From an uncultured beta proteobacterium (lineage in GTDB: Bacteria > Pseudomonadota > Gammaproteobacteria > Burkholderiales > Burkholderiaceae_C), in contig CAIRAW010000030.1 of assembly GCA_903876735.1 (NCBI GenBank), positions 1-64,000 of the forward strand: 64,000 bases of DNA, read 5' to 3'. Numbering within the stretch: position 1 is the stretch's first letter; each line of letters starts with the position of its first letter. Below the pieces are notes generated by a model. The model had not been told where the DNA came from and did not search any database. It saw only the letters and a list, made by a program, of their open reading frames with translations. Shown one piece after another: positions 50,065 to 60,346 of this stretch. The position numbers and the translations under genes were made by a program.

Positions 50065-52578
50065 TCAGGGAACCGAGAATGCATAGGTCAGTGCACTTGC
50101 AGGGGTGGTGACGGTAATGGCGACCTGGTCACCGCTTACGCACTGCTTCAAGCTCAAGCTCAAGGTCAGGGGTTCCAGCGAATCGGGCACGGCAGTGTGT
50201 GACTGGCTGACCAGCGCACAATTGCCGATCAGCGGCGAGACGGCAGCACCATCGGTTGGCAGTTTGGGTGAATTGTCCGTCACTGCCACCGCAATAGTGC
50301 TCCCGGTTGGAACGCTTCTTCCATTCAGATCCCGGATGGAAACCGTCAGCCCGGTTGACACCAGCGCGTTGTTCCATTGCGCATCCACAGCCTGGACCCA
50401 GGACGGGTTGCCGATAACGAAGTCATCTGTGGAGAAAACAATCACCACCTGGCCGCGCACATCGGCCGCACCCCAAACACGATCGCCCAGGCTCGGCACC
50501 GGAGTCGTTCCACCCGCTTCCGCGGCACGCGGCACGGCGAACTCGCCTGGCTGGTATACGTACATGGTGCCATCCATACTCGGAACTGTTGATGCTGTTG
50601 CATCAGCATTCAGCTTCAGCGTCCCTGGCGATACATTCGCGGTTGCCAGATCGTCGCGGTAGGCAGTGCCCAAGTCATTGCTAATCAGGCTGAACGAGTC
50701 TCCTGCGTCATAGATATTGTTAAAGTTTGCATCCGTGAAATCCTCTTCGCCAGCGGTGTAGGCCAGTATTGACACATAGCCCTTTCGAAGCGGGTTACGC
50801 GGATTTTGCGTGCGAATGGAAACAGTGCACTGCGAGTCACCCGCCACGGCCCCGGTGACGCAGGTTGGCGGAATCATGACGCCGGCTTCGGAAACAAAGT
50901 TGACCGCTGTGCCATCGGGAACCGGGTTGCCCTGGCGATCGGCCAGCGACATGGTGACCGTCGTCGTAGCACCATCAAAGTTGAAACCGCGAATCGCATG
51001 CTTGGCCGGAACCAGACTGACGCGCGACTGAACCGGGCGCCCGGATGCAATCACGACCACCGATGAATCGGTTTGAATCGAGGGATTCGATACCAGCGCC
51101 GCATTCACCAGCACATTGGTCGGGACCGTGCCAGAGAACACCGGCACCGACACTTTGCCCAAGGAATCGGTGGTCAGCGTGACCGGCGCGGTATTGCCCA
51201 CCGTGCCGAAAGTGGCCTTCGGGATTGTTCCGGCGTTCAGGGTCTTCAAAGAAACCGTGAGGTCCTGACCCGGCAAGGCCTCACCGCGCGCGTTGGACAG
51301 CAGAAACTGCACCGTGGTGTAAGTGAGGCCACCCGAGTTGGCCAGGTAGATGCGCGACTTGGTCGGATCCGCCGGCACCACAAAACTCAGATTCGTTGCC
51401 GGCGCTGCCGCAACGCTAATGGACTTGCTGATCACCGTGGCGCCCACCGCACTGACCGAAATGTCGACCGTCTTGCCGCCACAACCAACCGTGCTCAGCG
51501 CAGTCCCAGCCGCATCGGTCGCGGTGAAACTGGCGGTGGCAATGCCACTGGCGTTGGTCGGGGCAACGGCCGGCGAGATCTGGCCACAACTCGAAGAAAA
51601 ACTGACCTGCACCGAAGGTGCCACACTGGTACCCAACATCGCACGCACCGAAATTTGGCGCGTACCATAGGCCGCCAGGCTGGTACTGCCCACATCCAGG
51701 CTGTCAAGCGCCAGCGTAGCGGCACCGACTACTGCACCGACAGAGTAATCTACCGTACCGGTCACCACCGTGCTCACCTGTGCGCCCGCCGTGCTTGAAC
51801 CGGAAATCGTGGCCGCACCGCTCAAGGTTCCCGCGCCACCGGCCGTGGCCGAAGCCCGCGACACCTTGATGGTGGCCGCACCCGATGCATCGGTGAGTTG
51901 GGAACTGCCCTCGGGGAAGGATATCTTGGTCAAGTCGCCTGTAATGTCGACGCGCTTGTTTGCTACCGGCGTTCCATCAGCAAACTTCAGGTTGGCTTTG
52001 AGCGTTGTCAGTCCGGACGAGCCGATGGTATAGGTGACCGCATTGGCGGCGTCGCGCAGTTCAAGCTGCAGCGGGGGGGGGTCAACGCGCGATACCAGCG
52101 ACGCCGTTGCCGACGCATACAAAGTCGAGGACTTGGACGTCAAAGCAAGCGTGGCACTGCCAAATTCAAACAGATTGGCACGCCCAACGCGGATCCGGGC
52201 AACCCCATTTGCATCGGTTGTCGCGCTGGTCCCCGCGGGGAAGGTCAGAAGCGTCGAAGCACTGCTGTCCACCGACACCAGCAGGCCTGGGGCCGGCTTC
52301 CCATCGGTTGCAGCCAAAACGGCAACAATATCGGTTGCAGCGGTGGCCGCTACCGAGGCGACAGCCGCGCCCGTGCCTGCGTCCTTCAACTGAGCGCTCA
52401 GAAGAGTCGCTACGGGTGTAGCCGGTGCGGTGCCGCACACGCCATTGAGCAAAACCAGTGGTGCTGTGCACGTAATCGTAGCGCCGCCGGTCGGCGTCCC
52501 CGCATTGCCGCCACCGCCGCCGCAGGCCACAAGCACGGACAAGGCGAAGAGCGCAAAAATATATTTCAAAAAAGCCAT
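50065..52578 (-). CDS. Large Ig-like (BIG1/invasin-type) repeat lipoprotein
   Basis: An 837-residue secreted lipoprotein: signal peptide with lipobox LVAC (Cys19) followed by GGGGG, then successive bacterial Ig-like units recognisable by the repeated pattern TTDANGVARIRV, LTDASGAATIKV, PTNASGIATASF and TDSLGKVSVPV. The C-terminal 250 residues hold looser beta-rich sequence. Such domains build stiff surface stalks used in adhesion or in scaffolding. It is embedded between pilQ (28 bp upstream) and aroK (26 bp downstream), suggesting co-expression with the pilus secretin. A C9 run lies near residue 167. Precise function unknown. Confidence 0.82.
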   Translation of the reverse strand: MAFLKYIFALFALSVLVACGGGGGNAGTPTGGATITCTAPLVLLNGVCGTAPATPVATLLSAQLKDAGTGAAVASVAATAATDIVAVLAATDGKPAPGLLVSVDSSASTLLTFPAGTSATTDANGVARIRVGRANLFEFGSATLALTSKSSTLYASATASLVSRVDPPPLQLELRDAANAVTYTIGSSGLTTLKANLKFADGTPVANKRVDITGDLTKISFPEGSSQLTDASGAATIKVSRASATAGGAGTLSGAATISGSSTAGAQVSTVVTGTVDYSVGAVVGAATLALDSLDVGSTSLAAYGTRQISVRAMLGTSVAPSVQVSFSSSCGQISPAVAPTNASGIATASFTATDAAGTALSTVGCGGKTVDISVSAVGATVISKSISVAAAPATNLSFVVPADPTKSRIYLANSGGLTYTTVQFLLSNARGEALPGQDLTVSLKTLNAGTIPKATFGTVGNTAPVTLTTDSLGKVSVPVFSGTVPTNVLVNAALVSNPSIQTDSSVVVIASGRPVQSRVSLVPAKHAIRGFNFDGATTTVTMSLADRQGNPVPDGTAVNFVSEAGVMIPPTCVTGAVAGDSQCTVSIRTQNPRNPLRKGYVSILAYTAGEEDFTDANFNNIYDAGDSFSLISNDLGTAYRDDLATANVSPGTLKLNADATASTVPSMDGTMYVYQPGEFAVPRAAEAGGTTPVPSLGDRVWGAADVRGQVVIVFSTDDFVIGNPSWVQAVDAQWNNALVSTGLTVSIRDLNGRSVPTGSTIAVAVTDNSPKLPTDGAAVSPLIGNCALVSQSHTAVPDSLEPLTLSLSLKQCVSGDQVAITVTTPASALTYAFSVP
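52073..52081 (-). repeat. C9 homopolymer tract in the Ig-like lipoprotein gene
   Basis: Nine consecutive G on the plus strand (C9 in coding sense) encode the tail of VDPPPLQ near residue 167. In this copy the frame is intact. Slippage by one base would truncate the protein shortly after its first Ig-like units. Confidence 0.85.
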
Positions 52579-52606
52579 TTGATTCTTCCTGAGATGCGTT
52601 GGCGAA

Positions 52607-54748
52607 TCAACGGGTTCCCGTTTTTTCCGTGATGATCCGCGGCGTCACAAACACCAGCAGTTCGGTCTTCTTGTCAGTGCGACTCTTGGTCTGGAACAGA
52701 TTGCCCAGCACCGGCAAACCGCGCAGCCAGGGCACACCGGTCTCGTTGGTCGACTCGGTCTGCTCGAAAATCCCGCCAATCACAACCGTTCCGCCGTTTT
52801 CCACCAGCACCTGGGTCGTCACATTTTTGCCACTGATGACAGGGCCGGCGGCGGTATCAACGCCTTTGGTATCCTTGCTGACGTCAAGGTCCATGATGAC
52901 GGCGCCTTCAGGTGTGATCTGCGGCGTGACTTCCAGTCGCAAGCTCGCATCCTTGAAGGTCGTGGTGCAACTGCCGTTCTTGTCGCAGGTCTGGTACGGA
53001 ATCTGATCACCCTGTTTGATCAGGGCCTTCTTGCCGTCAGCCGTGACGACGCGCGGACTCGACACGACACGACCCTTGTCGTCAGCTTCCAGTGCCGAGA
53101 TTTCAAGGTTCAGGAAACGGTTCGACAGGTTGTTGAAGATCGATATCGCAAAAGTGGCCGGGTTTCCCGTCGCACCGAACGGGGCCGTCGCCGGCAAATT
53201 GACAAAGCTGCCGCTGGTGTTGACGCTGCCGCCCGCGCCGCTGGAGGCCACGGCATCGCTGTAGCTGTTGCCCAGGACAATACGGTTGGTGCCGCTGCCA
53301 ATCTGGTAGCCACCATCGCCGCCCTGCGCCGCGCGCAGATCGGTGGCCCCGAACTTGACCCCCAGAGATTTGCCAAACGAATCACCGGCTTCGATGATGC
53401 GCACCTCGATCATCACCTGGCGCACGGCGACATCGAGCTTTTGCAGCAGTTGCAGAACCTGCTCCAGCCGCGACGGCACGTCGGTGACGAAAAGCTGGTT
53501 GGTACGCGGATCGGCTGTCGCACTGCCACGCGGGCTGAGCGTACGCCCAGCGCTTTTCTCGCCGCCCCCGGCACCCGTCAACTGCTTGGCGATGTCCTCG
53601 GCCTTGGCGTAGTTCATCTGGTACGACTGGGTCCGTACCGGCTCCAGGTTGAGCACCGCCACCTTGGACTCAAGTTCGAGCTTTTCCTTGGCGATGATTT
53701 CATCCTTGGGCGCAATCCAGATCACGTTCTCGGTCTTGCGCATGCCCAGCCCCTTGGCCTGTAAGATGATGTCCAGCGCCTGGTCCCATGGCACATCCTG
53801 CAGGCGCAGGGTCACGGCACCGGTTACGGAGTCGGACGTGACGATGTTGAAATTCGTGAAGTCCGCGATCACCTGCAAAAGCGAACGCACTTCAATGTTC
53901 TGGAAATTAAGCGACAGCTTTTGCCCGCTGTAACCCGGCCCCTGCGTCAACTTGGACGGATCGACCTTCAGGGGTTTGACTTCCACCACAAACTGGTCGT
54001 CACTCTGGTATGCGCTGTGCACCCACTGTCCTTTGGGCTCGATCACCATGCGTACGCGGTCACCGGCCTGAAAAGTCGTCACGGTTTGCACCGGAGTCGC
54101 AAAATCAGTCACATCAAGACGCCGGCGCATGCCCTCGGGCAGGGTCGACTTCATGAACTCGACCACCAACGTCTGGCCCTGCTGGCGGATATCGACGCCC
54201 ACCTGGTTGTTGGGCAAACCCACCACAATGCGCCCCGACCCTTCGTCGCCACGGCGAAAATCCACATCCTTGAGCGGCAGACTGTCGCGGCTGCGGCTTT
54301 CTGCAAAAACAGGCGCCACAGTGCTTGCTGGCCCCGCACTCGCTGCGGCCTCAAGCACAATCAGCAAGGACTTGCCCTGCAACTGCGCCTTATAGGGCGT
54401 TGCCTGCTTGAGATTGAGCACGACGCGGGTGCGTTCACCCACCTGCACGACATTGACCGAGCGCAGATTCCCCTGGTTGATTTCCACGGTGGAACGCCCC
54501 ATGGCATTGGAGATGCCTGGAAAATCAAGCGCAATTCTTGCAGGCGACTGGATGGTAAAACCCGACGGCAGTCCGGTCAGTGGCTGCGTGAAGTCAATCT
54601 TGACGACCTCGGCACCACCTTGTAGCGAGCCTGACACGGCTTCGATGGCGACTTGCGCCTGCGCCGCCAGCGCCGACAACAACAGCGCTGCGGCCATGAA
54701 AAGTCGTTGCCACGTTCGGCCCGCCATCAAATTAATCTGCTTGTTCAT
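52607..54748 (-). CDS. pilQ: Type IV pilus secretin PilQ
   Basis: Outer-membrane secretin through which the pilus exits. The 713-residue protein has a signal peptide (cleaved near AQAQ at about 31), two N-terminal AMIN-type peptidoglycan-binding modules (about 35-250), an STN/N0 domain (KLSLNFQNIEVRSLLQVIADF), N1, and the secretin domain ending VENGGTVVIGGIFEQTE...VPWLRGLPVLGNLF. ATG overlaps the pilP stop (ATGA). Confidence 0.95.
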   Translation of the reverse strand: MNKQINLMAGRTWQRLFMAAALLLSALAAQAQVAIEAVSGSLQGGAEVVKIDFTQPLTGLPSGFTIQSPARIALDFPGISNAMGRSTVEINQGNLRSVNVVQVGERTRVVLNLKQATPYKAQLQGKSLLIVLEAAASAGPASTVAPVFAESRSRDSLPLKDVDFRRGDEGSGRIVVGLPNNQVGVDIRQQGQTLVVEFMKSTLPEGMRRRLDVTDFATPVQTVTTFQAGDRVRMVIEPKGQWVHSAYQSDDQFVVEVKPLKVDPSKLTQGPGYSGQKLSLNFQNIEVRSLLQVIADFTNFNIVTSDSVTGAVTLRLQDVPWDQALDIILQAKGLGMRKTENVIWIAPKDEIIAKEKLELESKVAVLNLEPVRTQSYQMNYAKAEDIAKQLTGAGGGEKSAGRTLSPRGSATADPRTNQLFVTDVPSRLEQVLQLLQKLDVAVRQVMIEVRIIEAGDSFGKSLGVKFGATDLRAAQGGDGGYQIGSGTNRIVLGNSYSDAVASSGAGGSVNTSGSFVNLPATAPFGATGNPATFAISIFNNLSNRFLNLEISALEADDKGRVVSSPRVVTADGKKALIKQGDQIPYQTCDKNGSCTTTFKDASLRLEVTPQITPEGAVIMDLDVSKDTKGVDTAAGPVISGKNVTTQVLVENGGTVVIGGIFEQTESTNETGVPWLRGLPVLGNLFQTKSRTDKKTELLVFVTPRIITEKTGTR

Positions 54749-55287
54749 TTCGACCTCTCTTGCAACTGCAAAGTAGCAGTGCGTTCAATCCATTCACCTA
54801 CCGCGTCCTGCACAATTTCACGCAACGTGACCTCAGTCTCCGTGATCTTGCTGACGCGTCCGTAATTTTGACCAAGGTAGTTGCCAGGGCGCACCTGGTA
54901 CAGCAAATTCTCGACCTTCACCAGCGCAACCGGCTGGCCCGTCTTTGACAAGGTGCCCACCAAGGACATCAAGTCCAGCGGGAATGACTCCAGCGCCTCC
55001 TTGCGCCGCGCCAGTTCGGGCGCAATCAAAGCCCCGTTGGCGGCAGCTTGCGAGGAATCCCGCTTCAAGGCTTGCGCCAATTTTTGATGGTTGAAAGGAT
55101 CCGTAACACTGACCTGGTTGTAGGTTTCCGGCTTGAACTGCTTGGGCTCCGAAATCGGGGCAACTTTGGGCCGGGTCTGGCTCTGCTGCTCTGCCATCCA
55201 CTGGCGCAGTTCATCTTCACTGGAGGCGCCGCAAGCGGCAAGCGTCACAGCCACAGCAAGTAGCATCAGTCTGAGTGCCGGCTTCAT
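54745..55287 (-). CDS. pilP: Type IV pilus assembly lipoprotein PilP
   Basis: Inner-membrane lipoprotein linking PilN/PilO to PilQ. The 180-residue protein has lipobox LAAC (Cys19) and the PilP beta domain with DPFNHQKL, PLDLMSLVGTL and VRPGNYLGQNYGRV. Overlaps pilO and pilQ by 4 bp each. Confidence 0.93.
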   Translation of the reverse strand: MKPALRLMLLAVAVTLAACGASSEDELRQWMAEQQSQTRPKVAPISEPKQFKPETYNQVSVTDPFNHQKLAQALKRDSSQAAANGALIAPELARRKEALESFPLDLMSLVGTLSKTGQPVALVKVENLLYQVRPGNYLGQNYGRVSKITETEVTLREIVQDAVGEWIERTATLQLQERSK

Positions 55288-55958
55288 TTCTTCGCCCCTT
55301 TTGGCGCTATCGCCTTGCGTTGCGCGGCGACCTCGTCGACATCCAGATAACGGAAGGTCTTGGCCGTGGCGTCCATCGTCAAAGACCCATCTTTCGCCGG
55401 CACAACGGTCAGGTTATTGAGCGTCACAATGCGCGAGAGATTGGCAATATCTGAAGCAAAAGCACCCAGGTCGTGGTAACGCCCGTTTACGCGCACCGCA
55501 ATCGGCAATTCAGCGTAATAGTCCCTGACAATCACCTGCCCGGGGCGGAACAGTTCGAACTGCAAACTTCGTCCCAAACCGGCCTGATTGATGTCCGATA
55601 GCAGGGCGTCCATCTCAGCCTTGCTGGGCAACTGCTTCTCCAGTTGCGTGACGTATTGCTGAACCTGCTCGCGCTGTTTCTTCAGCGCTTCGAGATTGAT
55701 GGCCTTGGCCAGTTTGACTTTGTACTCGCCCCGCAAGGTCACTTCCTTGGCCTGCTCCTGCTCCAGTTCTGCCTGCGAGGAATTGAGCCAGGCAAACCAG
55801 AGCCCCACGACCAGAGCGATGGTCACACCCACAAACAGCGCATAGCGCGGCAGCATGGGCCAATTGCTGGGATCCCTTGGATCCAGGTTGCGGAATTGCG
55901 CGAGCAGCTTTTCTTGCAACGCGGGCATGTCCAGCTTGAATGAAAGTTTATTTAACAT
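55284..55958 (-). CDS. pilO: Type IV pilus assembly protein PilO
   Basis: Bitopic protein of the inner alignment complex, 224 residues: cytoplasmic N terminus, helix about 39-60, a coiled coil (about 65-115), and a ferredoxin-like periplasmic domain with GLGRSLQFELFRPG and ELPIAVRVNGRYHDLGAF. Forms heterodimers with PilN, 11 bp upstream. Confidence 0.93.
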   Translation of the reverse strand: MLNKLSFKLDMPALQEKLLAQFRNLDPRDPSNWPMLPRYALFVGVTIALVVGLWFAWLNSSQAELEQEQAKEVTLRGEYKVKLAKAINLEALKKQREQVQQYVTQLEKQLPSKAEMDALLSDINQAGLGRSLQFELFRPGQVIVRDYYAELPIAVRVNGRYHDLGAFASDIANLSRIVTLNNLTVVPAKDGSLTMDATAKTFRYLDVDEVAAQRKAIAPKGAKK

Positions 55959-55969
55959 GATGCCGGCTC

Positions 55970-56608
55970 CTATGGCTTGACAGGAGACGAGGCTGCGACC
56001 AGCGGCGCCGCTGCAGAACCAGTGCTGAGCCGTGCTTTTTCAGCCTCGCTGGCACGCGTCAAATGAACCCGGATGGTGAAATTTGCAACCCGGCGCACTT
56101 CGCGGGCAGACAAGGTGACCGAACCGGCCACGATTTCCACCAATTCGGGCTTGGAAAACCAGGGTGTGTTGTTGCTCAGATTACGCAAAAATTCGGACAC
56201 GCGCTCGTTCGATTGCGCCACGCCCTGCAATGTCACATCCTGGTTGTCCTGGCGCATGCTGGCGATATAGATGCCGTCAGGCACTTGCTTGACCAACTCG
56301 GTCAGCAAGTGAACGGGTAAATTTCGGTCAGCCTGCAGATCTTCCACCGCCTGCTGGCGTGCGCGCAGCGCGGCGATCTCGGACTCGAGACTGGCAATAT
56401 CCTTGATTTGCGCATCAAAACGCTTGATTTCGGTTTGCAGCACCTGGTTTTTCGTCTGCTGAGCGGAGATCTGCCCCTGGTACCAAAGAAAGATGATGCC
56501 AGCCAGCACACCACCGGCAAGCGCGGACGCGCCCAGCCCGGCATTAAACAGGTCCCGGCGCCGCTTGCGCGCCGCCTCCCGGTGCGGGAGCAGGTTGATC
56601 AGAATCAC
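55970..56608 (-). CDS. pilN: Type IV pilus assembly protein PilN
   Basis: A 212-residue bitopic protein starting MILINLLPHREAARKRRRDLF, whose N-terminal INLLPHRE motif binds PilM, then a helix (about 24-44), coiled coil and periplasmic domain. GTG at 56608 shares one base with the pilM stop (TAGTG), so this start is preferred to the longer frame reaching 56638. Confidence 0.92.
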   Translation of the reverse strand: MILINLLPHREAARKRRRDLFNAGLGASALAGGVLAGIIFLWYQGQISAQQTKNQVLQTEIKRFDAQIKDIASLESEIAALRARQQAVEDLQADRNLPVHLLTELVKQVPDGIYIASMRQDNQDVTLQGVAQSNERVSEFLRNLSNNTPWFSKPELVEIVAGSVTLSAREVRRVANFTIRVHLTRASEAEKARLSTGSAAAPLVAASSPVKP

Positions 56609-57684
56609 TACAGAAACCTCCGCAAGGCCAGCCCGCAAGCCGTGAGGTAGGAAGGCGCCTCGCGCGTCATCTTGTTGAGGCGGACCCGTTCTCCCATTTC
56701 CATGCCTTCAAACGGATTGACCAGACTGCACGCAAAAGTCGTTTGCTTTGTCACAGCAGCCGTCAAGCCAGGCAAGGCAGCGGACCCGCCCGCCAACATC
56801 ACACATTCGACCTTGTTATGGGGCGTGCTGGTAAAAAAGAACTGCAGTGCACGGCCGATTTCGTGCACCATGCTTTCAACAAAGGGATTCAAGACGCTGG
56901 ACTCATAGTCGTCAGGAAGTTCTCCGCTTCGCTTTTTGCTTTCCGCCTCTTCCATGGAAAACCCGTACTGGCGCACAATCAATTGCGTCAACTGGGCTCC
57001 GCCAAAGGCCTGGTCCCGGTCGTACAGGACCTCGTTGTTTCGTATGACCTGCATACTGGTGGTGACAGCGCCGACTTCGAACAAAGCCACAATGCTGCCA
57101 ACGCCCTTGTTCGGCAGCCTCTCGATCAGGCGATTGGTCGCCAGTCGCGAGGCATAAGACTCCACATCCACAATGACCGGCTTCAGGCCAGCGGCTTCGG
57201 CCAGCCCCTGGATATCCTGAACCTTCTCCTTGCGAGAAGCCGCAATCAGAACCTCGATGTCGCCTGCCGAGTTTGCGCTGGGCCCGATGACACAAAAATC
57301 AAGGCTAACCTCATCGAGCGGGAACGGGATGTACTGATTGGCCTCGGTCTCGACCTGAAGTTCCAGTTCAGAGTCCGACATACCGCCCGGAAGCGTGATT
57401 TTCTTGGTGATGACAGCAGACGGCGGCAGAGCCATCGCGACGTTTCTGGTCTTGGTTCCGCTTTTCCTGACGAGGCGACGCACGGCCTCCGCGACTTCAT
57501 CGAACTTTTCAATGTTGCCATCTGTTATCCAGCCGCGCTCCAGTGGTTCGATTGCGCAGCGCTCGAGCACCAGGTCGCCGGCCTTGTTTTGACCTAACTC
57601 GACCAGTTTGACACTGGACGAACTGACGTCCAAACCCAGCATGGGCGAAGGCTGACGGTTGAACAAGGACCCCAAAGAGATCAA
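56608..57684 (-). CDS. pilM: Type IV pilus assembly ATPase-like protein PilM
   Basis: Actin/FtsA-like cytoplasmic protein that docks on the PilN tail. The 358-residue sequence has LGLDVSSSSVKLVEL (phosphate 1 loop), VVD-like adenosine segments and LAGGSAALPGL. Start is TTG 57684 (MISLGSLF), because AGGGGA lies 5 bp upstream; an upstream TTG at 57699 is the alternative. First gene of pilMNOPQ. Confidence 0.92.
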   Translation of the reverse strand: MISLGSLFNRQPSPMLGLDVSSSSVKLVELGQNKAGDLVLERCAIEPLERGWITDGNIEKFDEVAEAVRRLVRKSGTKTRNVAMALPPSAVITKKITLPGGMSDSELELQVETEANQYIPFPLDEVSLDFCVIGPSANSAGDIEVLIAASRKEKVQDIQGLAEAAGLKPVIVDVESYASRLATNRLIERLPNKGVGSIVALFEVGAVTTSMQVIRNNEVLYDRDQAFGGAQLTQLIVRQYGFSMEEAESKKRSGELPDDYESSVLNPFVESMVHEIGRALQFFFTSTPHNKVECVMLAGGSAALPGLTAAVTKQTTFACSLVNPFEGMEMGERVRLNKMTREAPSYLTACGLALRRFL

Positions 57685-57952
57685 AACTATCCCCTGCAAC
57701 AGACCGACCCAAGATCGGCAAAACTTAAGAATTCACTTCAATGCTAGCAGCAAGCACCTTGTATCGCAAAGGTTTTCCCAAATTCAAAAGATTTTGAGCG
57801 TTGTCAAAAGTTGACGCTTTGTACGCGGATGTTACACAGAACAACGTCCACGCGCACGGCAGGGGTTCAAGCAGCAACAATAAAGGATACTAGCGCGCCA
57901 GTCCTGCTAAACACCGTTTTTATAATGGGGACGCGTTTCCAAGAACTTATCT
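57685..57952. promoter_or_regulatory. Divergent control region between pilM and ponA
   Basis: The largest gap in the window (268 bp). It is relatively AT-rich and must hold promoters for both genes. A TATAAT (57921-57926) lies 26 bp before the ponA ATG but its -35 region is poor. An inverted repeat GTCAA-AAG-TTGAC sits at 57803-57815. No further structure was recognised. Confidence 0.5.
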
Positions 57953-60346
57953 ATGCCCTCCAAACCCTCGCCTAGCGACATCCATGCGCCCACCCCAAAG
58001 CCTGCGCGCACCACGGCCACGAACTGGTTGCTGCGCCTGACGCTGTGGGCCGGCGGACTGGCGCTGGCCGGACTGTTGTCGATTCTGATCATTGTGGGCA
58101 TTGCCATGGCGGTGGCGTTTCCGAACCTGCCTGACATATCGGACCTGTCGGATTACCGCCCCAAGCTACCCTTGCGGGTGTTCTCGGCCGAAGGCGATCT
58201 GATCGGCGAGTTTGGCGAGGAACGCCGGCACCTGACCCCGATCAAGGAAATCCCCAAGATCATGACCGATGCTGTCCTGGCGATTGAAGACTCCCGCTTC
58301 TATGAGCATGGCGGAGTCGACTACAAGGGCATGCTGCGCGCCGGACTGGCCAACCTCGGGCGCTTCAAGAGCCAGGGTGCATCCACCATCACGATGCAGG
58401 TGGCACGCAATGTTTATCTGTCCTCGGAGAAAACCTATACCCGCAAGATCTACGAAATTCTGCTGACATTCAAGCTCGAACACATGCTGACCAAGGACCA
58501 GATTCTTGAGATCTACATGAACCAGATCTTTCTGGGCAACCGCGCTTACGGCTTTGCCGCCGCATCCGAAGCTTATTTTGACAAGCCCCTGCAAAACATC
58601 ACGATCGCGGAAGCCGCCATGCTGGCTGGACTGCCCAAGGCGCCCTCCGCCTATAACCCGATCAGCAACCCGAAACGGGCCCGCTCACGCCAGTTGCACA
58701 TCATCGAACGCATGGAAGAAAACGGCTTTATCACGCCGGCGCAGGCCGTCGCTGCCAAGAAAGAGGAGCTCAAGGTCCGCTCCAACTCCGACACCACCAA
58801 GGTGCACGCCGAGTACGTGGCTGAAACCGTGCGCCAGCTGATGTTTGCGCAATATGGCGACGAAACCTACACCCGTGGCCTGAACGTCTACACCACGCTG
58901 CGCACCGCGGACCAGGATGCGGCTTACCGATCCCTGCGTCGCGGCATCATGGACTACGAGCGCCGCCAGATTTACCGTGGCCCGGAAAAGTTCGTGGTTC
59001 TGCCCACGGATCCGCAGGAACTGGAAGATGCGATCGACGACGCACTGGACGATCACACCGACAACGGCGACGTGATGTCGGCCATGGTGCTGGAGGCAGA
59101 TGCCCGGCACATCAAGGCCGTGCGCCAGAACGGTGAGGCGGTCGACATCAGCGGCGAGGGTCTCAAACCAGCACAGTCTGGGCTGTCGGACAAGGCCGCC
59201 CCAAACATCAGGATCCGGCGCGGCGCCATCATCCGGGTCACCAAAACCGCCAAAAACACCTGGGAAATCACCCAACTTCCGGAAGTGGAAGGCGCTTTTG
59301 TCGCGATCGACCCGCGCGACGGTTCGATCAAGGCACTGGTGGGCGGCTTTGACTTCGAGAAAAACAAGTTCAATCACGTCACCCAGGCCTGGCGCCAACC
59401 GGGCTCGAGCTTCAAGCCTTTCATCTATTCCGCCGCCCTGGAAAAAGGCTTTACACCGGCCACTGTCATCAATGACTCACCCCTCTTTTTTGACGCTGGG
59501 GTAACCGGCGGCCAACCCTGGGAGCCGAAAAACTATGACGGCAAGTTCGAGGGACCCATGACGATGCGCCAGGGTCTGGCCAAATCCAAGAACATGATCT
59601 CGATCCGCATCCTGCAGGCGGTGGGCGCCCAGAACGCACAGGAATGGATCACGCGCTTCGGCTTCGATCAAGACAAGCATCCGGCCTACCTGACCATGGC
59701 GCTTGGCGCCGGATCGGTCACGCCGATGCAGATGGTTTCAGCCTACTCGGTGTTCGCCAACGGGGGCTTGCGCGTCAATCCCTGGCTGATCAGCAAGGTG
59801 ACCGAGCAAAAAGGCAAACTCCTGGTGGAAACCAAACAGCCGGTGCCGGACGAATCGATGCGCGCCATCGATGCCCGCAACGCGTTCATGATGGAAAGCC
59901 TGCTGCAGACCGTCACCCGCTCCGGCACCGCAGCCTCGGCACAGGCCACCCTGAAACGCCCAGACCTGTACGGGAAAACCGGCACCACCAACGACTCAAT
60001 GGACGCCTGGTTTGCCGGCTTCCAGCCGACCCTGGCCGCCGTGACCTGGATCGGCTACGACACACCGCGCAAACTGGGCGATCGCGAAACCGGGGGGGGC
60101 TTGAGCCTGCCAGTCTGGATCCGGTTCATGGAGCATGCGCTTAAAAACGTGCCGGTCATGGAACCCGAGGCGCCAGAGGGCGTCATTCATTCAGGCGGCG
60201 AATGGTTTTTCGACGAGTACGCCAAAGGAGCCGGCATCAGCAGCCTGGGTCTGTCAGAAAAATCAGCCAACTCGCCGGGGGCGCCGGCCCATACCCTGCC
60301 ACCCGCTGACGAACGCAAGAGAATTCTCGACCTGTTTAAAAACTGA
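57953..60346 (+). CDS. mrcA: Penicillin-binding protein 1A
   Basis: Bifunctional class A PBP, 797 residues: TM helix about 24-53, GT51 glycosyltransferase with catalytic [15 protein letters not shown] and [13 protein letters not shown], an OB-like insert, and transpeptidase with SSFK starting at Ser485, SKN near residue 545 and KTG at 675-677. Divergent from pilM, the usual betaproteobacterial and pseudomonad neighbourhood. A G8 run (60092-60099) occurs in coding sequence. Confidence 0.95.
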   Translation: MPSKPSPSDIHAPTPKPARTTATNWLLRLTLWAGGLALAGLLSILIIVGIAMAVAFPNLPDISDLSDYRPKLPLRVFSAEGDLIGEFGEERRHLTPIKEIPKIMTDAVLAIEDSRFYEHGGVDYKGMLRAGLANLGRFKSQGASTITMQVARNVYLSSEKTYTRKIYEILLTFKLEHMLTKDQILEIYMNQIFLGNRAYGFAAASEAYFDKPLQNITIAEAAMLAGLPKAPSAYNPISNPKRARSRQLHIIERMEENGFITPAQAVAAKKEELKVRSNSDTTKVHAEYVAETVRQLMFAQYGDETYTRGLNVYTTLRTADQDAAYRSLRRGIMDYERRQIYRGPEKFVVLPTDPQELEDAIDDALDDHTDNGDVMSAMVLEADARHIKAVRQNGEAVDISGEGLKPAQSGLSDKAAPNIRIRRGAIIRVTKTAKNTWEITQLPEVEGAFVAIDPRDGSIKALVGGFDFEKNKFNHVTQAWRQPGSSFKPFIYSAALEKGFTPATVINDSPLFFDAGVTGGQPWEPKNYDGKFEGPMTMRQGLAKSKNMISIRILQAVGAQNAQEWITRFGFDQDKHPAYLTMALGAGSVTPMQMVSAYSVFANGGLRVNPWLISKVTEQKGKLLVETKQPVPDESMRAIDARNAFMMESLLQTVTRSGTAASAQATLKRPDLYGKTGTTNDSMDAWFAGFQPTLAAVTWIGYDTPRKLGDRETGGGLSLPVWIRFMEHALKNVPVMEPEAPEGVIHSGGEWFFDEYAKGAGISSLGLSEKSANSPGAPAHTLPPADERKRILDLFKN

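Noticed and set aside
60092-60099. G8 tract in ponA as a phase-variation site
   Set aside because: PBP1A is a housekeeping enzyme, the run is shorter than typical switching tracts and it can be explained by a Gly-Gly-Gly codon run.
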